Assembly: GCA_018814305.1 (NCBI GenBank)
Contig: JAHJAA010000017.1
Coordinates: 22,936-86,935, forward strand
DNA from: Pseudomonadota bacterium
GTDB lineage: Bacteria > Desulfobacterota > Desulfobulbia > Desulfobulbales > JAGXFP01
Reading direction: 5' to 3'
DNA: 64,000 nt
This document shows positions 17,395 through 26,821 of this stretch, piece after piece. The position numbers and the translations under genes were made by a program. The notes beneath the pieces were generated by a model, which worked only from the letters and a program-made list of their open reading frames with translations, did not search any database and was not told the DNA's origin. Numbering within the stretch: the first letter of the stretch is position 1; each line of letters opens with the position of its first letter.

Positions 17395-17952
17395 TAATCT
17401 CTCACAAAATTGTCGCTTACGTAAAAGTCACGCACCTGACATTTATCACCGAACTACGAATGGGGTCCGGTCGACTAAAGTATATAGATTTTTCGAATGT
17501 TAAAAAGCCCAACCGAGACCTTTTAAAAAGCCCTATCGGTAAATCCATGTCATCATATAATGTTCAGAGATGTCAAGCCAAAATACCCGAAAAACTATCA
17601 AATAATATCCATCAGGTGCAACGCAAAAAACTGACAAGAAGGGACATCGCCCGAAGAGAAACCCTTCGAGAAATGCTAGGGGATATTAATACCTTATGAG
17701 TACTTTTGGGTGTTTCAGACAAGGCTCTATATAAACAGTTTGCGTTAACAGCCTAGCACCTACGATCAAGGTACTTAATTTGCTTTCCATCATATCTGGG
17801 TTCAAAAGTAATTCACAGTTCAGATAACCCACACCGCGTCATCCGTATTCATGCTCCCACTTATGTTTGGAAAGTGTGCAACAAAGGGGAAATGCGCAAT
17901 AAAAGCCCTACCAATAAACCAATGAACCAATGAACCAATGAACCAATGAACA
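17395..17952. other. 558-bp region without a supported gene
   Basis: It lies between the start of the response-regulator gene and the stop of the large TPR protein gene. It contains the tandem octamer at 17917-17948 and a weak hairpin near 17650. Open frames here lack ribosome sites and recognisable sequence. Promoter elements for the response regulator should lie at its left end but were not resolved. Confidence 0.5.
17917..17948. repeat. tandem octamer (AACCAATG)4
   Basis: Four perfect copies of AACCAATG, preceded by a degenerate copy (CCAATA). The array lies five bases beyond the stop codon of the 707-residue TPR protein gene, in what would be its 3' untranslated region. It is too short and has no spacers, so it is not a CRISPR array. 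Confidence 0.9.
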
Positions 17953-20076
17953 TCAATAATACTTTTTATCCTTAGTTTCATGGTTACCCATGTTCTTGTT
18001 GACAACAAACCAATTGCCGCTCTGTCGATCAAAGGCATAGGTTAACTCATATAGAAAATACATCCCGGTCGTACTTTTCTTTTCATACGACCGTGCCATA
18101 ATTGAAAAGAGCAGTCGCGATGGATCATTACCGACAAGAACAATCTCCGGATTTAAGAATACCGTAGAATTATCAAGGCTAAAGGCCTTGCGAAGAATGC
18201 CCTTATAGCGTTCTTCCAACTCATCTTTTTTACCATTGATAAAAATCCTCTCTTTAACCTCTCCAATCATTTTATCCGCTTCATTTTGGAAGACAGCAAA
18301 ATCTTCATCTTCGGCATAGGGTGACGTTTTGATCAATTCAATCACTTTAGCAAAACTACCTCCAGCCTTAGCCAGATCATCAACTTTTCTCTGTTGTTCG
18401 GCTTGGGCAAAGGTCTTTTGGACGGTTCCAAGGGTGATCATCTTCACAGCCTGAGTCTTATTTTTTGCAGCTTGCGCCATTCCATCCAGATCAGTCACCC
18501 CAAACTCGGAGGCCATTACAAATGCCTTCTGGTAGGAATCGACCGCTTTCGACCACTGTGAAGCGACAAAAGCCTGATCAGCGAGCTGAAGAAGAGCAGA
18601 CACCCGTGCCTTGGAAATGGATTTTTCTAGAATAGCGGCAAGCCCTGACGGTGGAGGTGATAATACTTGAGTGTAGTTCAGAGCATCCTGATAGAACAAG
18701 ACCGCTTGGTCATAATTCCCTTCTTTAAACAAACGATCTCCGGCGGCCATCTTTTGCTCAAGGACGGCCATCCTTGTGGTATGTTCAACTTTTGCCAAAG
18801 ATTTGGCAATAGAACCCACTCCATCAAGACCACCCACTTTCAACATAGAGTCAGCCTGGGCCAGCAATTCCAAGGCACCGGTCAAATCACCTTTATCTTT
18901 TCGCTCCTGTCCCTGTGAGATCAATTCTTTAACAATCCCAGCCTGACCCTTTTTCTTGGAGGCTTTCACTGAGATCATGGACTCGGCAAAATAGGCCTGA
19001 TCATGATTACTGATCAAACTTTCTACTTCTTCATATTTTCGAACAGCGTCACTGAATCGACCAGCCCCTAAAAGCTGATCAGCCTCTTCGATCATTTTCT
19101 TAGATTGAACAACTCCTTCAACCGATTCTTTCGGGACATATTGACCATCTACCAGCAGATTTCCACTTGCCCCCTGTACGACTTGTTCAGAACTGCGAAC
19201 CTTATCAATCTTGGCTAACAGTTGAAGCTTGTCCTCGCGGGAAAAAATTCTCACTCCAGCCAGTTTATCAACGATACGGTCACACTCAGCCAAAGCTTCC
19301 TGGTACTTATGTTGAGCCAGATACATTTCGACTTGCTGCCACTGATTATTGGCTGCGTTATAAACAAAAAACTCGAAGACACTATAGGCCAATATCATAA
19401 CAATACCGAGCCCGACAGCGGCAACAATCTTAACCAGATTCTTCTTGAAAGCTGCTTTCCTGCGCAAGACATCCTTCTTTTTACGAATGGAAACTTCCAA
19501 CTTCCCAACATTCTCATCATGGGGATAAACTTCTTTAAAGGTGTCGAGAAGCTCTCGGGCTTTGGCAAGATCTTCCTTAATCAGCGCCGCCTCAATTCCA
19601 AACAGATATGCCTCGTATTGATCCTTGGAACTCTTCAATGCAGCAATATCTTCCCGAAGGCCCGGATAGTCGGGAATAAGTCTACTGGCCTCTTCCAGCA
19701 TATTGAGAGCACCACTGTTTCCAGTTTTTGGAAGACTCCTGGCCTCTTCAATGAGTTTGGTAACTCGGGAGTTTCTTTCGGCAAGATCCTTTCCCAAGAC
19801 CATCCTGGTCGTCACATCATAATTCTCAGGGAGGTCCTGGATCAACTGATGGGCACGATGAACCCTACCCTCCTGGTAGAGGTTGTTGATTTGCCCGAAA
19901 ACTTCATCAAGTTTTTCAATGGCATCTTCTCGAAGAAAAATCTCATTATCAAGTTCAGGATAGTCAGGAGCGATATCCAGAGCCTGACGTAACATGCCCA
20001 AGGCCTTCTGCAGGCTTGTACCGGTGAGTTCTTTTGCCTCAGAAACGAGTTGCACTGCCTTTTCATGCTGGTTCAT
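17953..20076 (-). CDS. large TPR/coiled-coil protein with one TM helix
   Basis: A 707-residue protein. Residues 1-205 are cytoplasmic TPR-like helix pairs ('KALGMLRQALDIAPDYPEL'), then a basic stretch 'RKKKDVLRRKAAFKKN' precedes a single membrane helix (about 216-236). Residues 240-650 are further TPR-like pairs ('QYQEALAECDRIV', 'GNYDQAVLFYQDAL') probably in the periplasm. The positive-inside rule supports that orientation. The C-terminal ~70 residues look globular. There is no enzyme motif; it is probably a scaffold. The ATG has AAGG upstream. I do not recognise a named family. Confidence 0.72.
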   Translation of the reverse strand: MNQHEKAVQLVSEAKELTGTSLQKALGMLRQALDIAPDYPELDNEIFLREDAIEKLDEVFGQINNLYQEGRVHRAHQLIQDLPENYDVTTRMVLGKDLAERNSRVTKLIEEARSLPKTGNSGALNMLEEASRLIPDYPGLREDIAALKSSKDQYEAYLFGIEAALIKEDLAKARELLDTFKEVYPHDENVGKLEVSIRKKKDVLRRKAAFKKNLVKIVAAVGLGIVMILAYSVFEFFVYNAANNQWQQVEMYLAQHKYQEALAECDRIVDKLAGVRIFSREDKLQLLAKIDKVRSSEQVVQGASGNLLVDGQYVPKESVEGVVQSKKMIEEADQLLGAGRFSDAVRKYEEVESLISNHDQAYFAESMISVKASKKKGQAGIVKELISQGQERKDKGDLTGALELLAQADSMLKVGGLDGVGSIAKSLAKVEHTTRMAVLEQKMAAGDRLFKEGNYDQAVLFYQDALNYTQVLSPPPSGLAAILEKSISKARVSALLQLADQAFVASQWSKAVDSYQKAFVMASEFGVTDLDGMAQAAKNKTQAVKMITLGTVQKTFAQAEQQRKVDDLAKAGGSFAKVIELIKTSPYAEDEDFAVFQNEADKMIGEVKERIFINGKKDELEERYKGILRKAFSLDNSTVFLNPEIVLVGNDPSRLLFSIMARSYEKKSTTGMYFLYELTYAFDRQSGNWFVVNKNMGNHETKDKKYY

Positions 20077-20286
20077 GATCTGCCTTAAAAGAAGGAACTT
20101 CGGGGTAAGAATCTAATAAACACTCTTGAATTGACCATCGAATCATCTCTCTTGAAATGTCGATTCCATGGCGGAATTTAGGATAGCCACAATTTATATT
20201 TGCGCATATTTGCCTAAATATAACTACATTAATCCATTATTTTAAACAAATTCAAGAAGTTGTCAATATTATCCTGAATAGTCACA

Positions 20287-20325
20287 GGGTGTTAAATAGT
20301 TTCGGATGGAAACTATTTAACACCC
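20287..20325 (-). terminator. perfect 17-bp inverted repeat overlapping the cytochrome stop codon
   Basis: GGGTGTTAAATAGTTTC (20287-20303), a five-base loop and its exact complement (20309-20325). The TAG stop of the cytochrome gene at 20313 lies inside the 5' arm of the hairpin in the minus-strand mRNA. There is no T tract after the stem, so it could stabilise or stall as well as terminate. Confidence 0.6.
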
Positions 20326-21788
20326 TTATCACCATACAACAAATTCATGATTGCCGGATCTTTCTCATGATCGGCTAGAACCACATGACAGAGATCACAA
20401 CCATTGGGAATAACCCGTCCCGCCTCTGTACGATGATTCCCCTCATGACACCGGAAACAGCCCCCACCCTGCCGGTGCCCAAGGGTGCTCCCATAGGTTC
20501 CCCAATCGACATTCATTTCAGGGAAAACATTTTCCGAATAGGCCCGACCAATACCGGCAATGGCCCTGGATAATTGCTCCCACTGGAGCTGATATACCCG
20601 TGGTTCATTATCCCGATACCATGATTCAATTCGAACGGCGATGGCCTTCAGCGCCTCGGTCTGTGAGGAATATTCCAGACGAAGAGCTTCAACCGCTTGC
20701 CTTTTAATAAATGGCAGCTCGGACGAAATCAGTCCCTCGATCATTTTTTGGTCAATGGCCTCCTCCGGGGCCAGAAAGATGTGGGTAGGTCGATTATGAC
20801 AATCAAGGCAGTCCATCAAGCGGAAGTCCTCAGAGGCCGGACCCTTCGGTGAAGTGTAATCACCAGTTGAAGAGAAAATAATTTCACTCCCGTCATGGTC
20901 GATCAATTTCACTTTCGTTATGGAATCGCCATCATCTGAACTCTGAAAATAAACATGATGATTAGGAGAGACATGCCAATGGATTCCCTGGGCAGCACCG
21001 GTACGATACCCTCCACTACCGACTTTCATCAAGAGCACCGTCCGGACCACGGTATTCTTTTCATCGGGCAGATATGAATCCTTCAGATATAATTTTGCGC
21101 CATGAAACATTTCCGGGCGGTGGCATTTTTCACAGACATTTCGATTGGGTCGCAATGATTTAATAGGCGTTTTCAAAGGACGATCAAAGCTGTTAAAAAG
21201 GGTAGAAAAAATCTGTTTTATACCCGACACCTTGGCCTTGGTGAACAGACCTGCATTTTCATCAATGTGGCATTCGACACAGGATACCCTGGAATGGGGA
21301 GAATTTTGATGGGTGATATATTCCGGTTCCATCACCACGTGACAAAATTGGCCGCAAAAGCTAACCGTTTCCGTGTATTTGTAGCCGGAAACAGAAACAA
21401 CCAGAACAACCAGGGTGGTCAATGCCATAAGAAAAGAGGAGAGATAGATCAATTTACGAACCCTGGTAAATCGGCCCGGCATGCTCAATTGATCTTTGAT
21501 ATACTCCAAGGTAAAGAGACCAATTGCCTCCTTGTCCTTAAAAAAAAGAACCCCGATCACGGCGGTGGCCAAACCGGCCATGAAGATCGGTCCCATGACC
21601 ATATAAATCAAAAAACCAAAATAGGGGTTTTCGGCCCCGCCCTTCATATCGAGAATGGCTGAAATAACCAAAACAGGTAAAACCACTCCGGAGATGACCG
21701 ACCCAGCCATGGCTACCCGACTGCTGGCCAGGGTTTTGATCAGATCTTTAATAAGCGTTGAAGAGGTGTCTAACACCTGCTTTCTCAT
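20313..21788 (-). CDS. membrane-anchored hexaheme cytochrome c, paralogue
   Basis: A 491-residue paralogue of the protein at 9707-11176, with three membrane helices (about residues 27-46, 58-82, 113-133) and the same six heme sites in the same order: CX3CH ('CGQFCH', 145) then 'CVECH', 'CEKCH', 'CLDCH', 'CFRCH', 'CDLCH'. 'VVMEPEYITHQNSPHSRVSC' is the NapC/NirT-like segment. It has an extra ~20-residue C-terminal tail after the last heme. GGAG lies six bases before the ATG. ftsH ends 65 bp upstream with no terminator between, so read-through is possible. Confidence 0.9.
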   Translation of the reverse strand: MRKQVLDTSSTLIKDLIKTLASSRVAMAGSVISGVVLPVLVISAILDMKGGAENPYFGFLIYMVMGPIFMAGLATAVIGVLFFKDKEAIGLFTLEYIKDQLSMPGRFTRVRKLIYLSSFLMALTTLVVLVVSVSGYKYTETVSFCGQFCHVVMEPEYITHQNSPHSRVSCVECHIDENAGLFTKAKVSGIKQIFSTLFNSFDRPLKTPIKSLRPNRNVCEKCHRPEMFHGAKLYLKDSYLPDEKNTVVRTVLLMKVGSGGYRTGAAQGIHWHVSPNHHVYFQSSDDGDSITKVKLIDHDGSEIIFSSTGDYTSPKGPASEDFRLMDCLDCHNRPTHIFLAPEEAIDQKMIEGLISSELPFIKRQAVEALRLEYSSQTEALKAIAVRIESWYRDNEPRVYQLQWEQLSRAIAGIGRAYSENVFPEMNVDWGTYGSTLGHRQGGGCFRCHEGNHRTEAGRVIPNGCDLCHVVLADHEKDPAIMNLLYGDKGVK

Positions 21789-21853
21789 AGACTACTCCAA
21801 AGCGTTATAGAGCCTAATAATTTGAAAGGTAGAAGAAACAACGGGACATGCCC

Positions 21854-23674
21854 TTACAGGGAGCATTCCTCTGCCCCGCTCACATCTTCACCGGCCTTCT
21901 TCCTGACGGCACAATTATAAATAATATCAAGTTCTTCACGGTCCAGGGTCTCAGCCTCCAGCAGAATCTGACTCAACTGCTCTAAAAACTGCTTTTCCTT
22001 TTGGAGCAGAAGAACCGCATCACTATAACAGTCCTCCACCAATTTCTTGATTTCTTCATCAAGGAGGCGAGCCGTCTGCTCACTGTAATTCCGAATCACC
22101 GCAGGTCCGCCTAAGAAGCTATCCTGCCCTTGTACAAAGGCCAGAGGACCTACCACATCACTCATCCCCCAGGCACAGACCATGTTGGTGGCGATCCCGA
22201 TGGCCTGCTGGAGATCCCCCTCGGCCCCGGTAGTTCGTTGCATCATCAGAATTTCCTCCGCCGCTCTCCCCCCCATCAAAATAGTAATTCGGCTGCGGAG
22301 GTACTCCCTGCTATAGGCATGCCGATCCTGAAGGGGAAGCTGTTGAGTATGCCCCATGGCTCTCCCCCTGGGGATGATGGTGATCTTGTGGAGAGGATCA
22401 GCCTCTGGGATAAATTTGGCAACGATGGCGTGACCCGCTTCATGGACAGCCATGGTCCTTTTATCCTTCTGACTAATGACCAGACCCTTGCGCTCCACGC
22501 CCATGAGAATCCGGTCCTTGGCCATATCAAAATCGCCCTGATTAATGGAGTTTTTATCGGTACGTCCAGCGATGAGCGCCGCTTCATTAACCAGACTGCA
22601 CAACTCGGCACCGGTAAATCCAGGAGTACTCCGAGCCACTTCCTGAAGGTCAACACTGGCATCCAGAGGGACATTCCGGGTGTGGACTTTGAGAATCTTC
22701 TGCCTCCCCTTGATGTCGGGTGGAAGGATATTGATTATCCGGTCAAAACGTCCCGGTCGGAGCAAAGCAGGATCGAGAATATCCGGTCTGTTGGTGGCAG
22801 CCAACACGATGATGTTATCGTCCGAACCAAAGCCATCCATCTCGACCAAAAGGGCGTTTAAGGTCTGCCCTCGCTCTTCCTGACCGCCGGCACTCCCTGA
22901 ACCTCCACGATGACCACCCACCGCGTCGATTTCGTCGATGAAGATAATGCAGGGTTTATTTTTCTTCGCCTCCTTGAACAGTTCACGAACCCGAGAGGCT
23001 CCTACCCCAACAAACATTTCCACAAAATCGGAACCGCTGATGCTGAAAAAAGGAACCCCCGCCTCACCGGCAATTGCCCTGGCCAACAAGGTCTTCCCCG
23101 TTCCAGGTGGTCCCTGGAACAATACGCCTTTGGGAATTACCGCACCCAACCGATTATATTTACGGGGATTCTGCATGAAATCCACCAGTTCCAAAAGTTC
23201 CCCCTTGGCCTCTGGTATCCCGGTTACATCGCGGAAGGTAACCTGACGTCCGGATTTGGCAAAGGAGGCCTTATCCCGGGCAAAATCTGAAACTTCTCCG
23301 GCGGTTTGCCGACGGATCATCATGAACCAGACCAATAGGACAAGCGCCACTGGAATCAGCAGATTCAGAAGATTCCAAAAGGCGGAACGCCCCTCATTCC
23401 GGCCATAAATTTTGACCTTTTTTTCAAGGAGAAGCGGAAGAATCTGCTGGACATCAGGTACATAGGTAGCAAATTCACGATGGTAGGTATCGGTGTAGGC
23501 AAGCTCCCCTCCCTGAAATTTTACTTCAACCACCTCGCCGTTTTGAACCGCCGTCAAAAAATCCCAATAGGCCATATCCGGCTGGCTCTCTTCCAGTTGC
23601 CAGAAGATGTACCCTGAACCACCGACCAGAGCCAGTAATCCCAGAACAAATATCACTCTTATAAAGTTTGCCAT
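21854..23674 (-). CDS. ftsH: ATP-dependent zinc metalloprotease FtsH
   Basis: A 606-residue inner-membrane AAA+ protease. Two membrane helices (about residues 4-24 and 102-120) flank a short periplasmic domain. Walker A 'GPPGTGKT' is at 188, Walker B '[11 protein letters not shown]' follows, the SRH '[20 protein letters not shown]' is intact, and the zinc site is 'HEAGH' near 415 in the M41 domain. It degrades misfolded membrane proteins and regulators. It is somewhat shorter than E. coli FtsH at the C terminus, within family range. Confidence 0.96.
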   Translation of the reverse strand: MANFIRVIFVLGLLALVGGSGYIFWQLEESQPDMAYWDFLTAVQNGEVVEVKFQGGELAYTDTYHREFATYVPDVQQILPLLLEKKVKIYGRNEGRSAFWNLLNLLIPVALVLLVWFMMIRRQTAGEVSDFARDKASFAKSGRQVTFRDVTGIPEAKGELLELVDFMQNPRKYNRLGAVIPKGVLFQGPPGTGKTLLARAIAGEAGVPFFSISGSDFVEMFVGVGASRVRELFKEAKKNKPCIIFIDEIDAVGGHRGGSGSAGGQEERGQTLNALLVEMDGFGSDDNIIVLAATNRPDILDPALLRPGRFDRIINILPPDIKGRQKILKVHTRNVPLDASVDLQEVARSTPGFTGAELCSLVNEAALIAGRTDKNSINQGDFDMAKDRILMGVERKGLVISQKDKRTMAVHEAGHAIVAKFIPEADPLHKITIIPRGRAMGHTQQLPLQDRHAYSREYLRSRITILMGGRAAEEILMMQRTTGAEGDLQQAIGIATNMVCAWGMSDVVGPLAFVQGQDSFLGGPAVIRNYSEQTARLLDEEIKKLVEDCYSDAVLLLQKEKQFLEQLSQILLEAETLDREELDIIYNCAVRKKAGEDVSGAEECSL

Positions 23675-23864
23675 ATGTACTGTTCTCTCTTCCTGAAGGT
23701 ATCCCTAGTGTTACAAAACCGGCCACCAGGATAATAACTGTCCAGCTACAGCACCTGGGTTGTGTCCCATTGTCACTTCGAGCTGGATATTTACCCAGGA
23801 TCATTTTTCCATCACTTTTTAGCAGTGTATTCAATCCTGCGAGAAGCTTCAACTAGAAGCGTGA

Positions 23865-26054
23865 TTATTGCAAACCATGGAGGTAATTGAAAGTTCCACC
23901 ACCATCGCCGGACCTGCCGATCTTTACCTTATGAAAAAAATCATCAATGAACCGACTGCTCAACCGGATATAGCTGAAGTCAATTATCATAACGGAAATT
24001 CCCAGGCTGGGTAATTCAGCCGCTGAAGAGAGCAGCGAAAACGGTCGACTCGGCATGGCCAGGGTATAATCCCAGCGTTGCTTAAGGACAAAAGATTCCC
24101 CCTTCGGACTCTGGAATGCCCGGTCAAACTGGAGGGGAGCACCGGTATAACGAGCGGTAAATAGCGGTGGAAAGCCATAGACGACTAATCCCTTGCGAAC
24201 GGATGGGCAGGTACCGGACAATGAGGCAATATTCTCCCGATCGGTTTCGATGGAGAGCACGGCCAATTCTATCCCCAACTCATTAAGCCCCTGGAGTCCG
24301 CAGCGGTTTAATATATTCAGCTGATAGTCGGAGAAAAGACGGACCTTCTTACCTGTAAAAAACCCGAACTGTCCCGAATGACCGATCTGCCATTCACGGT
24401 ATCCTTTATTGATCAACTCGGTAATAGTGCGCCGATAAAAATCAATTTTCTCACCATTAATCAGAGGAGGAAGTGCCCACACGACCCGGTCAAACAAAGG
24501 ACCGTTTTTTTTCATCCGGGCAAATCCTCTCCAGGATTCCTCCGAGAGAATTACCACGACCTTTGCCGGGAGGGCGGGGAAGTGCTGGAGGAGAATCCGG
24601 TGATCATCTGATTTCACCCACCATTCCAAAGGAAAGAGTGATTTCCCTTGACGCCCCGACCTGACTCCAGGAGATACTGGCCCGCCTCGAGAAGCCCCCC
24701 CCTTGGCAGGAAGCAAGGACAAAATCTTACCAGCGCGAGCCGTCAGGGAAATTTTCTTGACCCTGGCCGCAAATTTTTCCGGGCGAATTTTACTTACTGA
24801 GTCACGTCCCCGGCGGGTGGACAGATCTACCTTATAGATACTGTCACCGGGATCAGCCAGGCCAGGAAGTTCGATCGACACGGTTTTACCTGATTCAGCT
24901 CGTAAAACCCCTTGCCGGCCGAGCCGAATTGCTTTCAAGGCAAATCCTTGCCGTTCGCCAGATTTTTCCTGATGGAGCCGAACCCGATCACCCTCATTGA
25001 TTGTCCCCTTCAGGGTAATAGTTGCCCACCCGGCACGGACGGCCTGAACCTTCCCCAGAAAAATCCCGATATTCCCGGAATGATGAGAGGTTATCAAATC
25101 GACGGGAGCTCTTCCCGGGAAAAACCCCCGGGTTGGTTTACGGCCCATGGCATCATCAAGTAAACCACGAGCCTCGGCCAATATGGCAGGATCATTCCGC
25201 TCATTATCCAGCATCAGCCGATAGGCTTTGACCACAGCCCCCACATAATGGGCACTTCGCATTCGCCCTTCAATCTTCAGAGAAACAATCCCGGCCAGCC
25301 GAAGTTGATCGATCAAATCAATTGACTGCAAATCGTTCATAGAAAACAAATACCCGGCCCCACTCCCCTTCCCCCGACCTTGCCAGGTATATCGACGTCG
25401 GCAGGGCTGGACGCAACGTCCTCGCAAACCACTGCGCCCTCCTTGGAAGCTGCTGAACTGGCAGAGTCCGGAATAACTGAAACACATGGCACCGTGCCCG
25501 AACACCTCAAGTTCAACCGAGGTCTCCCGGGCAATGGCTTTAATCTCATCCAGGGTCAATTCACGGGGTAAAACCACCCGCGAAAAACCCAACTCGGCCA
25601 GCTGTTGCACAACCATCGTGTTATGCGCCGCAGTCAGAGTGCTGGCGTGAATCCGCAGGGTTGGAAAATGCTTTCGCAGAATATAAGCAAGCCCCAGATC
25701 CTGGATAATCAGAGCATCCGGGTGCAGGGTCTCCAGCAGAACCAACTGTTTAACCACATCATCAATTTCTCCCTCCTTTACCAGACTGTTCATGGCAAGA
25801 TAGAGTTTCACCCCTGAGCCATGGGCAAAATCGATCATAGCTGCAATCTCAGACGGAGAAAAATGACGGGCCGGTTCCCGGGCATTAAAGTGTGGGGCAC
25901 CGATATAGACTGCATCGGCACCATTATCGACAGCAGCCTCAAACGCTTCCAAAGTACCGGCCGGCGCCAATAATTCCATTTTTGCCGGAAGACGCTGGGA
26001 ACCTCGCTCTCGACCCGGGCTGATACTTCCCTTCTTGAGTGTCTTTGTCTTCAT
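23865..26054 (-). CDS. peptidase U32-family protein (RlhA/TrhP-like)
   Basis: About 729 residues. The N-terminal half is a U32 TIM-like domain: 'ELLAPAGTLEAFEAAVDNGADAVYIG', 'EVFGHGAMCFSYSGLCQFS', and the cysteine set 'GLRGRCVQPCRR' that in studied members binds an Fe-S cluster. The C-terminal half carries a DUF3656-like collagenase-associated region. Characterised relatives act in anaerobic hydroxylation of rRNA or tRNA. I placed the start at the ATG at 26054, which overlaps the rhomboid stop as ATGA; the longer frame begins with a GTG inside that gene. Confidence 0.85.
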   Translation of the reverse strand: MKTKTLKKGSISPGRERGSQRLPAKMELLAPAGTLEAFEAAVDNGADAVYIGAPHFNAREPARHFSPSEIAAMIDFAHGSGVKLYLAMNSLVKEGEIDDVVKQLVLLETLHPDALIIQDLGLAYILRKHFPTLRIHASTLTAAHNTMVVQQLAELGFSRVVLPRELTLDEIKAIARETSVELEVFGHGAMCFSYSGLCQFSSFQGGRSGLRGRCVQPCRRRYTWQGRGKGSGAGYLFSMNDLQSIDLIDQLRLAGIVSLKIEGRMRSAHYVGAVVKAYRLMLDNERNDPAILAEARGLLDDAMGRKPTRGFFPGRAPVDLITSHHSGNIGIFLGKVQAVRAGWATITLKGTINEGDRVRLHQEKSGERQGFALKAIRLGRQGVLRAESGKTVSIELPGLADPGDSIYKVDLSTRRGRDSVSKIRPEKFAARVKKISLTARAGKILSLLPAKGGASRGGPVSPGVRSGRQGKSLFPLEWWVKSDDHRILLQHFPALPAKVVVILSEESWRGFARMKKNGPLFDRVVWALPPLINGEKIDFYRRTITELINKGYREWQIGHSGQFGFFTGKKVRLFSDYQLNILNRCGLQGLNELGIELAVLSIETDRENIASLSGTCPSVRKGLVVYGFPPLFTARYTGAPLQFDRAFQSPKGESFVLKQRWDYTLAMPSRPFSLLSSAAELPSLGISVMIIDFSYIRLSSRFIDDFFHKVKIGRSGDGGGTFNYLHGLQ

Positions 26055-26791
26055 TCCATCACCAGCAAACCCGACACCATTTTTTGCCACAAGGAAGACC
26101 TTCTTCGACCAGAGGTTTTACGACGAAAGCGGAAAAAATGAATCAAAAGCAGTCCGGCGGTAAATCCACCAACATGGGCCCACCAGGCCACCCCGCCATG
26201 GGTGCCGACCTGATCGCCCAGCAATGACACCGACCCCCTCAGAAGCTGCAGGGCCAACCACAAACCGAGAAAAACAAAGGCCGGGATTTCAATAAAATAA
26301 AAAAAGATAAACAGGGGAATCAAGGTCAAAATCCTCGCCCGTGGATACAAAAAGATATAGGCCCCAAGGACTCCTGAAATCGCACCACTGGCGCCAATCA
26401 TTGGGACCGGTGAGGCAGGTGTGGCCATGGCCTGGGCCGTGACCGAACATACCCCACAAAGAAGATAAAACACAAGGTAGCGTAGATGTCCCATACTGTC
26501 TTCAACATTGTCGCCAAAGATCCAGAGCATCCACATATTCGACAAGAGATGCAACAAGCCACCATGGAGGAACATGGAAGAGAAAACAGGAAAAAATCGC
26601 CCTGGGCCAAGAGGATCCAGGGTTTGCACAGCAACAAAGCGAGCTGGGACGAACCCGTACTGGAAGAGAAATCCGTCCAACCCAGGTCCCAGTTGAACCT
26701 CATAAAAAAAGCAGAGACAGTTGACCAGAATCAACCAGATGTTCACAGCCGGAAAGATTCGGGCTGGAATATTATCTTTGAGAGGAAACAT
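26051..26791 (-). CDS. rhomboid-family intramembrane serine protease
   Basis: A 246-residue protein with six or more membrane helices. The catalytic Ser lies in 'GASGAISGVLG' and the catalytic His in 'WWAHVGGFTAG'; 'SSMFLHGGLLHLLSNMWML' is the conserved second helix with the oxyanion-stabilising His/Asn. A basic tail ends the protein. Rhomboids cut membrane-spanning substrates within or near the bilayer. It is coupled to the downstream U32 gene by a 4-base overlap. Confidence 0.92.
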   Translation of the reverse strand: MFPLKDNIPARIFPAVNIWLILVNCLCFFYEVQLGPGLDGFLFQYGFVPARFVAVQTLDPLGPGRFFPVFSSMFLHGGLLHLLSNMWMLWIFGDNVEDSMGHLRYLVFYLLCGVCSVTAQAMATPASPVPMIGASGAISGVLGAYIFLYPRARILTLIPLFIFFYFIEIPAFVFLGLWLALQLLRGSVSLLGDQVGTHGGVAWWAHVGGFTAGLLLIHFFRFRRKTSGRRRSSLWQKMVSGLLVME

Positions 26792-26821
26792 GGGATTTTG
26801 GGAAAAGAGGGTCTCATCCGC

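Noticed and set aside
17460..17699. 79-codon plus-strand ORF in the 558-bp gap
   Set aside because: No ribosome site, no recognisable domain and no coding-like pattern.
8663..17948. The tandem repeats as possible CRISPR arrays
   Set aside because: Units are 7 and 8 bases long with no spacers and no cas genes are present.
19222..19992. 256-codon ORF antisense to the TPR protein gene
   Set aside because: A shadow of the long TPR coding region; the reverse frame lacks a ribosome site and recognisable motifs.
22130..22861. 243-codon ORF antisense to ftsH
   Set aside because: A shadow frame; ftsH itself is intact and fully explains the region.
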